Below are positions 6,931 to 15,467 of a stretch of 64,000 bases of DNA, piece by piece. The position numbers were made by a program, and so were the translations under genes. The notes below the pieces were generated by a model that searched no databases, was not told the DNA's origin, and saw only the letters and a list, made by a program, of their open reading frames with translations. This DNA is from Amycolatopsis mediterranei (GTDB lineage Bacteria > Actinomycetota > Actinomycetes > Mycobacteriales > Pseudonocardiaceae): the NCBI RefSeq assembly GCF_026017845.1, contig NZ_CP100416.1, positions 7,839,199 to 7,903,198 of the forward strand. Reading direction: 5' to 3'. Positions within the stretch are counted from its first letter, which is position 1. Each line of letters starts with the position of its first letter.

Positions 6931-8379
6931 TCAGTTGATCGGCGTCTCGATCACTTCTTCGGCAGGCGGCCGCACGTCGACGACCGGCCCGGCCGGCTTG
7001 GGCTTGCCGGGCGCGAACAGCGCCACGGCCGTGCCGACCAGCGCGACGATGCCGCCGAGCACCAGCGCCGCCTGGAAGCCGGACAGCGACGCTTCGGCCG
7101 ACTCGAAGCTGCCGTTGGCCGCGAAGGCCGCACCCAGCGCCACGACGCCGAACACGCCGCCCAGCTCGCGCAGCGCGCTGTTCACGCCCGACGCCACGCC
7201 GGCGTCTTCCGGCGGGACCGACGCGAACACCAGGTTGATCGTGGTCGGCAGGCACATCGCGATCCCCGCGCCGCCGAAGATCAGCGGGACGACCAAGCTG
7301 CCGTAACCCACGCCGGCCGAGGTGACCAGGCCGATCCAGAGCAGGCCGATGCCCAGCAGCGCCAGGCCGGCGACCATGAACGGCTTGCTGCCGTGCTTGT
7401 CGGCCAGCTTGCCCGCGAACGGCGCCACCACCAGCGGCATCGCCGTCCACGCCAGCAACTGCAGGCCGCTGACCATGGCGTTGCTGCCCAGCCCGAACTG
7501 GAACAGCTGCGCCAGCACGAACAGCGCACCGATCAGGGCGAAGTGCTGGAGGAACGCGGAGATGTTCGCCACGGTGAACCCGCGGTGGCGGAAGTACTCC
7601 ATCGGGAGCATCGGGTACTTCGCCTTGAACTCCCACGCCACGAACAGCGCCAGCAGCACCACCCCGCCGACCACCGAGCCGTAGGCCTCGAACGAGCCCC
7701 AGCCGATGGACGGCGCCCGGACCGCGGCCCAGACCAGCCCGAACAGGCCGGTCGAGGCGAGCAGCAGACCGGGCACGTCGATCTTCGGACGCGGGCCCTT
7801 GCTCTCGCGCAGCAGCAGCGCGGAACCGACGGTGGCGGCGATCCCGAACGGCACGTTCAGCCAGAAGATCCAGTGCCACGAGATGCCCTGGGTGATGATG
7901 CCGCCGATGACGGGGCCCGCCGCGATCGCGATGCCCGCGACGCTGCCCCAGATGCCCATGGCGGCGCCACGCTTCTCCGGCGGTGTGGCGTCGGCCAGCA
8001 GCGCGAGGCTGACCGGGATGGACACCCCGGCGGCCACGCCCTGGATGACCCGGGCGATGATCAGGATGTCGATGCTGCCCGCGGACGCGGCCATGATCGA
8101 CGCGATGGTGAACGCGGCCAGGCCGATCACGTACATCCGCCGCCGCCCGAACCGGTCGCCGAGCGCGGCGCCGGTGAGCATCAGGCAGGCGAACGCCAGG
8201 TTGTAGGCGTTGATCGTCCACTCCAGGTCGGCGAGACCCGCGCCCAGATCGACCTTGATCGTGGGTATGGCGGTGACCACGACCATGACGTCCAAAGAGG
8301 TCAGGAACGCGCAGACGGACACCAGCGCCAACGCCCAGCCCGGCCGCAGGGGACGTTCGGTCCCGCTAACAGCACTCAC
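6931..8379 (-). CDS. MFS drug exporter, DHA2 (14-TMS) type
   Basis: The 482-residue membrane protein has about 14 hydrophobic segments, motif A in the first cytoplasmic loop (GDRFGRRRM), motif C-like sequence in TM5 (GIAIAAGPVIGG) and an N-terminal TM1 with the conserved Asp (LTSLDVMVVVTAIP). These mark the EmrB/QacA family of proton-coupled exporters. Enediyne clusters commonly carry such a transporter (for example SgcB), so it probably exports the product and gives self-protection. The start is a GTG at 8379 with GGAGG 9 bp upstream. Confidence 0.92.
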   Translation of the reverse strand: MSAVSGTERPLRPGWALALVSVCAFLTSLDVMVVVTAIPTIKVDLGAGLADLEWTINAYNLAFACLMLTGAALGDRFGRRRMYVIGLAAFTIASIMAASAGSIDILIIARVIQGVAAGVSIPVSLALLADATPPEKRGAAMGIWGSVAGIAIAAGPVIGGIITQGISWHWIFWLNVPFGIAATVGSALLLRESKGPRPKIDVPGLLLASTGLFGLVWAAVRAPSIGWGSFEAYGSVVGGVVLLALFVAWEFKAKYPMLPMEYFRHRGFTVANISAFLQHFALIGALFVLAQLFQFGLGSNAMVSGLQLLAWTAMPLVVAPFAGKLADKHGSKPFMVAGLALLGIGLLWIGLVTSAGVGYGSLVVPLIFGGAGIAMCLPTTINLVFASVPPEDAGVASGVNSALRELGGVFGVVALGAAFAANGSFESAEASLSGFQAALVLGGIVALVGTAVALFAPGKPKPAGPVVDVRPPAEEVIETPIN

Positions 8380-8474
8380 GGCGGCACCTCCTCGTGGCCC
8401 GGTCCCGAAGACTCACCGTCATCACAATCTCCATTCGTCGCGTTCCCCCCGGCACCCGGTGCGCCGGCGTGGTT

Positions 8475-9638
8475 CTACCGTTCCTTCACCAGCCGCCCGA
8501 ACTCCTGCAGTTCGGCGACGTAGAGATCGGGCACCTCCATGGCGGGGAAGTTGCCGCCGCGGTCGTACTCGTTCCAGTGCTGGATCGTGGAGAACTCGCG
8601 TTCCGCCCAGCGCCGGACCGGCTTGAACGGGGCGTGGGGGAACACCGCCACCCCGAGCGGCACGGTCAGCTCGAAGTAGCGGCCCGCGCCCGGCGAGATC
8701 GGCAGGAAGTCGACGCTCTCGTAGTAGAACTGCCCGGACGAGCCGGCGGTCTGGGTCAACCAGTAGATGGCCGGGATGGCCAGCACCTTGTCGCGCTCGA
8801 TCGCGTCCTCCGGCAGCCCGCCGCGAGTGTCGGCCCAGTCGCGGTACTTCTCGATCACCCAGGCGAGCTGGCCGACCGGCGAATCGGAGAGCCCGTAGGC
8901 GACCGTGTGCGGGCGGGTCGCCTGCAGCTTCATCGAGCCGGACAGGATTTTCGCGAACGTGTCGGACTTGCCCCAGGAGTGCTGGTCGGCCTCGCTGAGG
9001 TCCTCCAGGTCGGCCGGGTCGTCGCCGGGCGCGGTGACCAGGGTGTTGAGGTGCACGGCGAGCACGTGCTCGGCGTCCTGCAGCCCGAGCACCAGCGCCA
9101 CCCCCGAGCCGAAGTCGACGCCCTGGGCGATGTAGCGCTCGTAGTCCAGCTCCGCCATCAGCTGCGCCCAGGCGCCGGCGACGCGCTGGGTGTTCCAGCC
9201 GCCGTCCGGTGCCGGGCCGGAGAAGCCGAAGCCGGGCATGGACGGGATGACCAGGTGGAACGCGTCACCGGGGTCGCCCCCGTGGGCGCGCGGGTCGGTC
9301 AGCGGGCCGATCACGTCGAGGAACTCGACCACCGAACCGGGCCAGCCGTGCGTGATGATCATCGGCGTGGCGTCGGGCTCCGGCGAGCGCACGTGCAGGA
9401 AGTGCACGTTCGCCCCGTCGATCGTGGTGGTGAACTGCGGGAACGCGTTGAGCCGCTCCTCGACCTTCCGCCAGTCGAATTCGGTGCGCCAGTACTCGGC
9501 GAGGTCCTTGAGGTAGCCGACGGGCACACCGCGGTCCCACCCCGCTTCGGGCAGCCCGACCGGCCAGCGGGTCTCGGCCAGCCGCCTGGCCAGGTCGTCC
9601 AGCTGGGCCTGCGGGATTTGCACGCGGAAAGGTTCCAT
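8475..9638 (-). CDS. Epoxide hydrolase (EHN family, enediyne SgcF/NcsF2-like) with altered catalytic His
   Basis: The 387-residue alpha/beta-hydrolase begins with the epoxide-hydrolase N-terminal domain (MEPFRVQIPQAQLDDLARRL), has the oxyanion motif HGWPGS (97-102) and the nucleophile region AQGVDFGSG with Asp175. Enediyne clusters encode such enzymes (SgcF, NcsF2) to open an epoxide on the core into a vicinal diol. The usual C-terminal GGHF motif with the base histidine reads GGNF here (Asn363, codon AAC), so activity may be changed or lost. The start at 9638 is preferred to upstream in-frame codons because GGAG lies 10 bp before it and the family N-terminus begins there. Confidence 0.9.
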   Translation of the reverse strand: MEPFRVQIPQAQLDDLARRLAETRWPVGLPEAGWDRGVPVGYLKDLAEYWRTEFDWRKVEERLNAFPQFTTTIDGANVHFLHVRSPEPDATPMIITHGWPGSVVEFLDVIGPLTDPRAHGGDPGDAFHLVIPSMPGFGFSGPAPDGGWNTQRVAGAWAQLMAELDYERYIAQGVDFGSGVALVLGLQDAEHVLAVHLNTLVTAPGDDPADLEDLSEADQHSWGKSDTFAKILSGSMKLQATRPHTVAYGLSDSPVGQLAWVIEKYRDWADTRGGLPEDAIERDKVLAIPAIYWLTQTAGSSGQFYYESVDFLPISPGAGRYFELTVPLGVAVFPHAPFKPVRRWAEREFSTIQHWNEYDRGGNFPAMEVPDLYVAELQEFGRLVKER

Positions 9639-9771
9639 TTCGTTGGCGCTCCAATCACGGGGTGGCGGCCCCTGCCCGCGGAGCCAGACCACCGGTCTTA
9701 GGATCGCGGGCAAGATGTCGGATTTCATCTTCGAAAATGCTCTACGCCCGAAGGCGGGGAAAAAGCACCAC

Positions 9772-10950
9772 TCAGAGGTAGTCAGTGTTCGGTTCGAGAC
9801 CACACAGCAGCCGGCCGTACAGTTCCAGGCTCGTGTCCGGGTTGGTCAGCGCGTGAATGGCGACCGCGTTCACGTCGCGCTGGATCCGGGTGATCGGCAC
9901 GTCGTGGAAGATCGAGGACCCGCCACTGATGGTGGCGATGAGGTCGACGGCCTGCTTGCACAGCTGCGCGACGCGGCCGAGCTGCACCCGCGAGGACGCC
10001 CGCTCGGTGACCGTCCACACCTCACCCTTGACGAGCTTTTCCTCGATGAGGTCGGCGAACCGGTGCGCCCTGGCCTCGGCTTCCTCGATCAACAGGCCGG
10101 CCTCGCCGACGCGGATGTGCGTGATCGGCGCTTCGGCCTGGCTCGGGTAGTGCGTGTAGGAAATGCCGCGGCCGGGCAGCCGGTCGAGGAAGCTCTCCAA
10201 CGCGTACTTCGCCGCGCCGATGAGCTGGCCTGCCGTCGCGGCGGTCGACGTCACCAGCATCGGGGTGAGGTAATAATTGGGCTTCGTGGAATTGACGACG
10301 GATTTGCACTGGTCCGTGAAGAAATCGTAGGTCTTCACGATCCGGGACGAGGGGACGAACACGTCGTGCGCGGTCACCGTGACGCTGCCGGAACCGGGCA
10401 GGCCGTGGGTGTACCAATCGTCGACGATCTCCAGGTCGGAAACCGGGATCAGCGTGGTGATCGGGCCCTCGGCGGCTTCGGGGCCGTCCGGTACCGCCGC
10501 GGTGACCTTCCACTGCGCGTGCAGGATCCCGCTGTTGAACCGCCAGGTGCCCGAGATCCGGTACCCGCCGTCGACCTTCGTCGCGGTGCCGGTGGTGGCG
10601 AGTGTGCCGCAGACGCGCACGTTCTCCGTGGCGAAGACCTCGTCGAGCACCTCGTCGGGCCAGAGCCCGGCCATCCAGTTCAGCAGCGCGTAGACCGAAA
10701 CGCAGAAGGCCGCGGAACTGTTGCCGCGCGCGAGTTCCGCGTGGACGTCGATGAGGCTGTGCGCGTCGCTTTCGTAGCCACCGTACTGCTTCGGCGCCTG
10801 CATCTTGAGGATGCCGGAGAGCTCGATGGCCTCGACGACGTCGTCAGGCAGCCTGCGGTGCTCGTCGATCCAGAGCGCCCGCGACCGCAGCAGCGGCACC
10901 AGCTTGGACGCGCTCTGTACGAGTTCGTCCCTCGTCGGTGTCTGTGACAT
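9772..10950 (-). CDS. Acyl-CoA-dehydrogenase-like flavin-dependent oxygenase or dehydrogenase
   Basis: This 392-residue protein has the three-part acyl-CoA dehydrogenase fold: an N-terminal helical domain, a middle beta domain (GGYRISGTWRFNSGILHAQW, about 130-150) and a C-terminal helical bundle ending in LEPNTDYL. The sequence is closer to group D flavin monooxygenases and antibiotic hydroxylases than to fatty-acid enzymes, so it may need reduced flavin from the reductase at 18677-19249. The start at 10950 (MSQTPTRDEL) is preceded by GGAGG. It is paralogous to the partial gene at bases 1-374. It is the last gene of the minus-strand run that starts at 13947. Confidence 0.88.
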   Translation of the reverse strand: MSQTPTRDELVQSASKLVPLLRSRALWIDEHRRLPDDVVEAIELSGILKMQAPKQYGGYESDAHSLIDVHAELARGNSSAAFCVSVYALLNWMAGLWPDEVLDEVFATENVRVCGTLATTGTATKVDGGYRISGTWRFNSGILHAQWKVTAAVPDGPEAAEGPITTLIPVSDLEIVDDWYTHGLPGSGSVTVTAHDVFVPSSRIVKTYDFFTDQCKSVVNSTKPNYYLTPMLVTSTAATAGQLIGAAKYALESFLDRLPGRGISYTHYPSQAEAPITHIRVGEAGLLIEEAEARAHRFADLIEEKLVKGEVWTVTERASSRVQLGRVAQLCKQAVDLIATISGGSSIFHDVPITRIQRDVNAVAIHALTNPDTSLELYGRLLCGLEPNTDYL

Positions 10951-11076
10951 TGTTTTCCTCCGCGCCTCGACCGGGTGCTTGCCCTTATCGTGCGCGCCGA
11001 GGAGACCCCGGGCATCTCTTCGAATGCGTGGTTCAGCACTGTCCACAAGAGATCAACGGGGCGCCGCCGTACGGAC

Positions 11077-11622
11077 CTACGGGGCCAGCATCCCCGCCAG
11101 GCCTTCATATCCGGCTTCCTTCAGCCGCAGTCCGGACGTCGTCGCGTACGCCGCATCCGCACGGATCCCCAGCCCCTCCACCATGCGGTTCATGAAGTTG
11201 AACAGCGCGCACACCAGCACCGCGTCGTGCAGCGCCCGCTCGTCCCAGCCGGCGGCGAACACGGCTTCGGCGTCGGCGTCGGTCATCCGGGACGGCGTCC
11301 GGGTCAACTTGCCGACGTAGGCCAGCACGGGCCGGAGCTTGTCGCCGACCGGCGCCGTCGTGAGGTCCTCGAGCGCCGCGGCGAGCAGTCCGGCGGGCAC
11401 GCCGAACGCCTCGGCGGTCACCGTGTGGATGCCGTGGCAGTAGCCGCAGTCGTTCAGCCCGGACACGTAGGCCGCGATCAGCTCGCGTTCACCCTCGGTG
11501 AACGGCGATTCGCCGCGCAGCACCAGTTCGTGGAAGGCCAGCAGGTGCCGCGCCGGGCCCGGGTGCGCCTGGAACACCTGCAGCAGCGTGGTTTCCTCCG
11601 GCAGGGACTTCAGGTACGACAT
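11077..11622 (-). CDS. AhpD-like carboxymuconolactone decarboxylase-family protein
   Basis: The 181-residue protein carries the AhpD-like motif CGYCHGIH (Cys59, Cys62, His66), followed by a helical repeat with FNFMNRMVEGLGI. Members are alkylhydroperoxidase-type or gamma-carboxymuconolactone decarboxylase-type enzymes; the CxxC pair suggests redox activity. The start codon overlaps the stop of the preceding gene by 4 bp (ATGA), so translation is coupled. A larger protein with the same motif (CPYCVEVH) is in the main operon at 26779-27852, and both may detoxify peroxides formed by the flavoenzymes; this role is inference. Confidence 0.87.
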   Translation of the reverse strand: MSYLKSLPEETTLLQVFQAHPGPARHLLAFHELVLRGESPFTEGERELIAAYVSGLNDCGYCHGIHTVTAEAFGVPAGLLAAALEDLTTAPVGDKLRPVLAYVGKLTRTPSRMTDADAEAVFAAGWDERALHDAVLVCALFNFMNRMVEGLGIRADAAYATTSGLRLKEAGYEGLAGMLAP

Positions 11623-12062
11623 CAGGTGCCTTCCGTTCCGTCGGCGTACCGGTCGGCGAGCGGGTCCACGTCCGCCCGGCGCAGCGAGCACGCGGTCAGA
11701 TGAGCGATCGTGGCCGCGCCGGCGCCCGGCACGGCCGCCGTGGCCAGCGCGTGGGCCACTTCCCACTCCCGGCGCAACGCGCCGGGAGAAGCCGTCGAGC
11801 GCCCGTCACCGGCGAAGGCACGCAGCTCCCGCCAGCACCCGGCGCCCGAGGCGACCAGCGCGGCGAACCCGAACCCGCCCGCTTCGTGGCGCGCCTGGTC
11901 GACCACCTGGGTCACGAGCGCGGCGTCGTCCGCCAGCCGGGCGAGCCCCAGGCCGGCCAGCAGCCGGTCGGCGTCCAGGCCGAGCAGGATGACGCCGGCT
12001 TCGACCGCGGCGGGCGCCTCGACGTCGGGCAGCACGAACCGCAGGTCACCGCGGTCAGACAT
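11622..12062 (-). CDS. Unknown 146-residue protein
   Basis: I do not recognise this protein. It is alanine-rich and helical, with segments LVTQVVDQARHEAGGFGFAAL and ALRREWEVAHALATAAVPG, no clear membrane span and few cysteines. It overlaps the upstream FAD-oxidoreductase gene by 8 bp and the downstream AhpD-like gene by 4 bp, so the three are translationally coupled and may form a complex or a consecutive pathway step. The coding pattern (strong G/C at third positions and tight overlaps) supports a real gene. Confidence 0.75.
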   Translation of the reverse strand: MSDRGDLRFVLPDVEAPAAVEAGVILLGLDADRLLAGLGLARLADDAALVTQVVDQARHEAGGFGFAALVASGAGCWRELRAFAGDGRSTASPGALRREWEVAHALATAAVPGAGAATIAHLTACSLRRADVDPLADRYADGTEGT

Positions 12063-13380
12063 CGGCCGTCACCCGCAGGTCGAGTGCGGCGCCCCGCAGC
12101 CGGGCGGCCACCGCCGCGGCGACCCGCGTGGTCGCCACCCGGTGCCCGTCGATGTTGCGGGCGGCCGGGCCGAGCACCATCCCCGCCGCGGCCCCGACGA
12201 CCGACACCGCGGGCGCCTGCCGGTAGGACAGCGTCGCCTCGTCCAGGTCCGGCCAGCCGTCCCGGGCCCCGACGAGCCCGGCGGGCAGCAGTCCGGTCCC
12301 GATCGAGGGGATCGTGCCGAGCGCCAGCACGGCGTGGTCGGCGTCGACGCGGCGGCCGCTCTCCAGCTGCACCACGGCCGTCCCGGTGATGCCGGTGGAG
12401 ACTTCCTTGACGGCTTCCCCGCGGTGCACGACCAAGCGGCCTTCGGCCTCGGCCCGTTCGAGCAGCGGCCGGAACTCGAACATGACGGAGGCGCGGCGGA
12501 ACTCGGCGGTGAGGTCGAGGCGCTCGGACCAGCCGACGCCGTCGAACCGCTTCCGGCCCTCGGGCCGGAAGAAGGTGGAGTTCACGTCGGCGCACTGGTA
12601 GTGCTCCCGGGCTTCGCGCAGCACCCAGTGGACCTCGCGGCCGCCGTCGAGCGCCGCGGCGAGGAGGTGGGCCGCGGTGAGCCCGGCGCCGACCACGATC
12701 TGCCGCTCGACGGGGCCGGGCGGCGGCTCGTCCCAGTACGACACGGCGGCGGGCGGGGGGCCACCGCCCCACCACCGCTCGGGGGCGGTCCGGCGTTCCT
12801 CCCCGAGGCACAGCACGACGTGCCGGGCGCGGACGGTCGAGCGGGTGGTGTGCACGGCCACCCCGTCACCGTCCGGGCGCACCCCGGTCACCGAGGCGCC
12901 CCACAGCTTGTCCCGGACGTGGTGGGTGACCGCGAGGTGGTCGGTGTAGGCGTGGAAGACGTCGACCGGCACGACGGACCGGTGCCCGGCCTGCGCCATC
13001 CGGATTTCCCGGCGCTCGACCGGGGTGAGCCGGCCCCAGTGCAGCCGGGCGAAGTCGAGCAGCTCGCAGTCGCGGAAGCCCTCGACGCCGGGGTGGTGTT
13101 CGTACGGCGACCGCAGCACCCGCTGGTCCAGCCGGTCGATGCGGTCGAAGAACCGGCCGCACGAGCGGCCTTCCCGGTCCAGCACGACCAGGTCGGTGAC
13201 GCCGTGGTGCCAGAGCGCGGACGCCACCGCCAGCCCGGCGGGACCCGCGCCGACGATGACGACGTCCGCTGTGGTGGGCGGGACCGGGTCCCGTGGCGGC
13301 TGCGCCGGGGCCGGCGGCCGGGGCCAGTGCCGGCCGCGCGGCGACTCGAGCAGCCGGGGCTCGGGGATGAACTTGATCAC
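12055..13380 (-). CDS. FAD/NAD(P)-dependent oxidoreductase (flavin-monooxygenase-like)
   Basis: The 441-residue product has a proline-rich start, then an FAD-binding Rossmann motif (VVIVGAGPAGLAVASAL, about 40-56) and a second nucleotide-binding motif (IVVGAGLTAAHLLAAAL, about 228-244). A third glycine-rich segment and VLALGTIPSIGTGL lie near the C-terminus. The two-dinucleotide layout is like that of class B flavin monooxygenases and lysine/ornithine hydroxylases. The GTG at 13380 is used because no better codon precedes the Rossmann motif with a ribosome-binding site. Coupled downstream genes suggest a tailoring step; the substrate is unknown. Confidence 0.85.
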   Translation of the reverse strand: MIKFIPEPRLLESPRGRHWPRPPAPAQPPRDPVPPTTADVVIVGAGPAGLAVASALWHHGVTDLVVLDREGRSCGRFFDRIDRLDQRVLRSPYEHHPGVEGFRDCELLDFARLHWGRLTPVERREIRMAQAGHRSVVPVDVFHAYTDHLAVTHHVRDKLWGASVTGVRPDGDGVAVHTTRSTVRARHVVLCLGEERRTAPERWWGGGPPPAAVSYWDEPPPGPVERQIVVGAGLTAAHLLAAALDGGREVHWVLREAREHYQCADVNSTFFRPEGRKRFDGVGWSERLDLTAEFRRASVMFEFRPLLERAEAEGRLVVHRGEAVKEVSTGITGTAVVQLESGRRVDADHAVLALGTIPSIGTGLLPAGLVGARDGWPDLDEATLSYRQAPAVSVVGAAAGMVLGPAARNIDGHRVATTRVAAAVAARLRGAALDLRVTADV

Positions 13381-13404
13381 CGGTCCGTTCCGTCCTGGCC
13401 GCGC

Positions 13405-13947
13405 TCAGCCGATCACGGTCACCGGCACGATGAGCTCGATCACCGGCCGCTGCCGCATGCCGTCCGCGACCAGCTCGTCGAGCGTCTGGCGCGACTTCTC
13501 GGCGCTGTCGGTGGCGATCGGGCTGTAGCGCGAATAGAAGTAGGTCGGCTTGCGGCCGCCGGTCTCCATCGAGTAGGTCTTCAGCACCGTTTCCCCGGGG
13601 CGGACCTCGCCGTCGAAGAACGTGAGGCGCCGCTGGTCGGGGGTCATGAAGCTCTTCGCGAACTGCGGCGACATGAGCATGGCGTCGTCGACGAAGGTCG
13701 ACTCCTCGTCCATCACGGCCTGCATCGCGACCCAGGTCTGGTCGGTCAGGTTGGTCTCGGCCTTGATCACCTGCCACCGGCCGGCTTCCGGCAAGCTGAT
13801 GCTCACCGAGACGTCGTGGTCGGTCGTGTCGATGGCGCCGGTGACCATGAGCACCCGCCGGGCCAGATCGGCCGTTCCCACCATCTGGATGTCGCGCGCC
13901 CGCACGCGACTCGATACGTCAAGGCCGGGCAATTCAGGTGACGACAC
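13405..13947 (-). CDS. Unknown 180-residue cluster protein
   Basis: I do not recognise this protein from motifs. It is a soluble protein with alternating beta-like stretches (RRVLMVTGAIDTTDHDVSVS, TYFYSRYSPIAT) and no signal peptide, membrane span or cysteine. The GTG start at 13947 has GGAGG 9 bp upstream. The FAD-oxidoreductase gene follows 24 bp after its stop, so it is likely the first gene of the 13947-9772 run. Several conserved but uncharacterised proteins of this size occur in nine-membered enediyne clusters; whether this is one of them needs a search. Confidence 0.75.
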   Translation of the reverse strand: MSSPELPGLDVSSRVRARDIQMVGTADLARRVLMVTGAIDTTDHDVSVSISLPEAGRWQVIKAETNLTDQTWVAMQAVMDEESTFVDDAMLMSPQFAKSFMTPDQRRLTFFDGEVRPGETVLKTYSMETGGRKPTYFYSRYSPIATDSAEKSRQTLDELVADGMRQRPVIELIVPVTVIG

Positions 13948-14144
13948 GATACAGCCTCCTCGTTATTCAAGCCCCCGGAAATAACGGTCTGACCTGCGAC
14001 CCCATGGCAGGTTTTCACACCGCCGAAGACGCTGTCAAGATGAGGAATGCACGGTCGCGCGACGCATTTCATGTCCGATCGGACCGATGATTTCTAGCCC
14101 GTTCGGCCCAGCCGGGTCGCACAGCGTGACCACGGCCGCTCCGG

Positions 14145-14456
14145 TCACTCCGGCTCGGCACCTTCGGGCTGCGACGCGCGGACGCCGAGGTCGTCGTCGA
14201 TCGCACCGACGTAGCGGATCTCGAACGCGGACTGGGCACGCTGAACCATGATCTTCAGCACGAGACCCGGTTTCACCATAACCAGGAAATTACCCGGATC
14301 GCGGGGGTCGCCGAAAATGTCGTATACCAGGAAAGCAGATCCGTCACCCACGGCGAACAATGCTTCGTAAACAATGTTCCGCTCCGCCTGCGGCGCCGAC
14401 TCGGCCCACCGTTCGAGCACCTCGACGCCAGCAGCGAGCTGGAGGCGCACCGCCAT
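14145..14456 (-). CDS. Small unknown protein, 103 residues
   Basis: The frame from ATG 14456 encodes MAVRLQLAAGVEVLERWAES and then a compact alpha+beta protein containing YEALFAVGDGSAFLVYDIFGD and FLVMVKPGLVLKIMV. The frame stays open much further upstream, but GGGAGG lies 4 bp before this ATG and the upstream residues look like noise. Proteins of about this size and style recur in actinomycetes without known function. It is separated by about 200 bp from the 13947 gene, so it has its own promoter or is read with the 47-residue gene upstream. Confidence 0.72.
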   Translation of the reverse strand: MAVRLQLAAGVEVLERWAESAPQAERNIVYEALFAVGDGSAFLVYDIFGDPRDPGNFLVMVKPGLVLKIMVQRAQSAFEIRYVGAIDDDLGVRASQPEGAEPE

Positions 14457-14592
14457 CCGCCGGCCTCCCAACCGAGTGTCCGACCGGCTCCGGGCACGCC
14501 CGTCCGCCGGCGGCGCCGGTGACACCCCGGCCCGGACCGTTCGAGTATCGCGCGGCCGGAGGCCGGAGGTCATCTTCGATAATGCGACCGGT

Positions 14593-14736
14593 TCAGTTGT
14601 AGCCGAGGACGATGTGTTCCCGCAGGTATTCGCGTTCCCGGGGAAGCACGCTTTCCGCCTCGGGGGCCGTCTCCAGGTGCCGGCCGCCCCGAGCTTCCGG
14701 GCCGGCGGCCCGCTCGGCGGGCGTCGTGGTCTCCAT
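14593..14736 (-). CDS. 47-residue peptide of unknown function
   Basis: A short frame with a good ribosome-binding site (GGAGG, 4 bp before ATG 14736) encodes a charged peptide that begins METTTPAERAAG and ends YLREHIVLGYN. The C-terminal half is predicted helical, and there is no cysteine or signal peptide. It is upstream of, and co-directional with, the 103-residue gene. It might be a regulatory peptide, a RiPP precursor or a small structural protein; the sequence does not choose between them. Confidence 0.55.
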   Translation of the reverse strand: METTTPAERAAGPEARGGRHLETAPEAESVLPREREYLREHIVLGYN

Positions 14737-14828
14737 GGCTCCTCCATTCCGTCGGTTCCCTCGGTGTGTGACGTAGAGCATCCGCCTCCGTGATCGAGGA
14801 ACAGCCGTGAATCGGTCATGCACCCCAG

Positions 14829-14841
14829 GTGCGCAGCGCAC
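14829..14841. promoter_or_regulatory. Perfect palindrome GTGCG-CAG-CGCAC between divergent small genes
   Basis: The 13-mer has two perfect 5-bp arms identical to those of the sites at 37677 and 37809. It lies between the 47-residue gene (minus, start 14736) and the 77-residue gene (plus, start 14904). The centre is CAG instead of GAA/AAA, so it is a weaker member of the motif set. Confidence 0.5.
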
Positions 14842-14903
14842 AAGTGGCCGCACGACGGCCCCCGGGAGTGCACTGGAAGCATCGACGACCCGGAAGGAGC
14901 ACT

Positions 14904-15137
14904 GTGACGACCTCCCCCCACCCCCCGGACCACCACCTCAGCGCGGCCGAGAGGCAGCGAACGTGCGCAGCGTGCGGCCGCCCCTTCGAGCCGGGCGGCC
15001 GCACGGGCCTGGAGGCGTTCCTGGACGGCGAAGTCCACTACGCGGCGGTCCACGAGGGCTGCAGCACCCACCCGGCGGCCCGCGAGAGCACGATCGCGGG
15101 CAAGCTGCGCCGGATGCGCACCGCCGAGGCGGCCTGA
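14904..15137 (+). CDS. 77-residue protein with a CxxC and C-terminal basic tail
   Basis: A GTG at 14904, with AAGGAG 6 bp upstream, opens a 77-residue frame starting VTTSPHPPDHHLSAAE. It contains CAACGRPF and, 30 residues later, VHEGCSTH, which could form a small metal-binding site, and ends with a basic KLRRMRT helix. An in-frame ATG at 14829 would add 25 residues but has no ribosome-binding site and sits on the palindrome. It is convergent with the carboxylase epsilon-subunit gene at 15468-15680. Function is unknown. Confidence 0.6.
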   Translation: MTTSPHPPDHHLSAAERQRTCAACGRPFEPGGRTGLEAFLDGEVHYAAVHEGCSTHPAARESTIAGKLRRMRTAEAA

Positions 15138-15263
15138 CCCGCCTCGCGCCCGCGGTCCGGCCGCTCGGACGACCGGACCACGGGCACACTCCGCCGGATT
15201 CGACAATCCACAGTGGATGGTCGAAGCGGGATTTCGCGGGCGGACCGATGCCCGGACAACACA

Positions 15264-15291
15264 ACGTGCTCCGCCATCCGGCGGAGCACGT
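15264..15291. terminator. 12-bp perfect hairpin in the convergent 15.14-15.47 kb gap
   Basis: ACGTGCTCCGCC and GGCGGAGCACGT pair around an ATCC loop. The gap lies between the convergent ends of the 77-residue gene and the long minus-strand enediyne operon, so the hairpin can act as a bidirectional terminator. The rest of this 330-bp gap holds only a short palindrome (ATCCACAGTGGAT, 15206-15218) and no gene that I can support. Confidence 0.68.
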
Positions 15292-15467
15292 GCTGGACCC
15301 CGTCTGCACAACGGCCGCTTGGTGGCCCGGGGAAGTCACCACCCGATCGGCGTACCGCGGCCGCATCGAGCAGCCCGGTCAGCGCCGCCGAACCGGCGCC
15401 CGCCACCGCCCTCGCCGGAGCAACGCCGGCCGCGGGCCCGGGTGAGCGCGACGCGGCCGCAGCTCCC

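Noticed and set aside
14145..15311. 388-residue protein on the minus strand at 14145-15311
   Set aside because: Only the last 103 residues look like a protein and carry a ribosome-binding site; the rest overlaps the plus-strand 77-residue gene.
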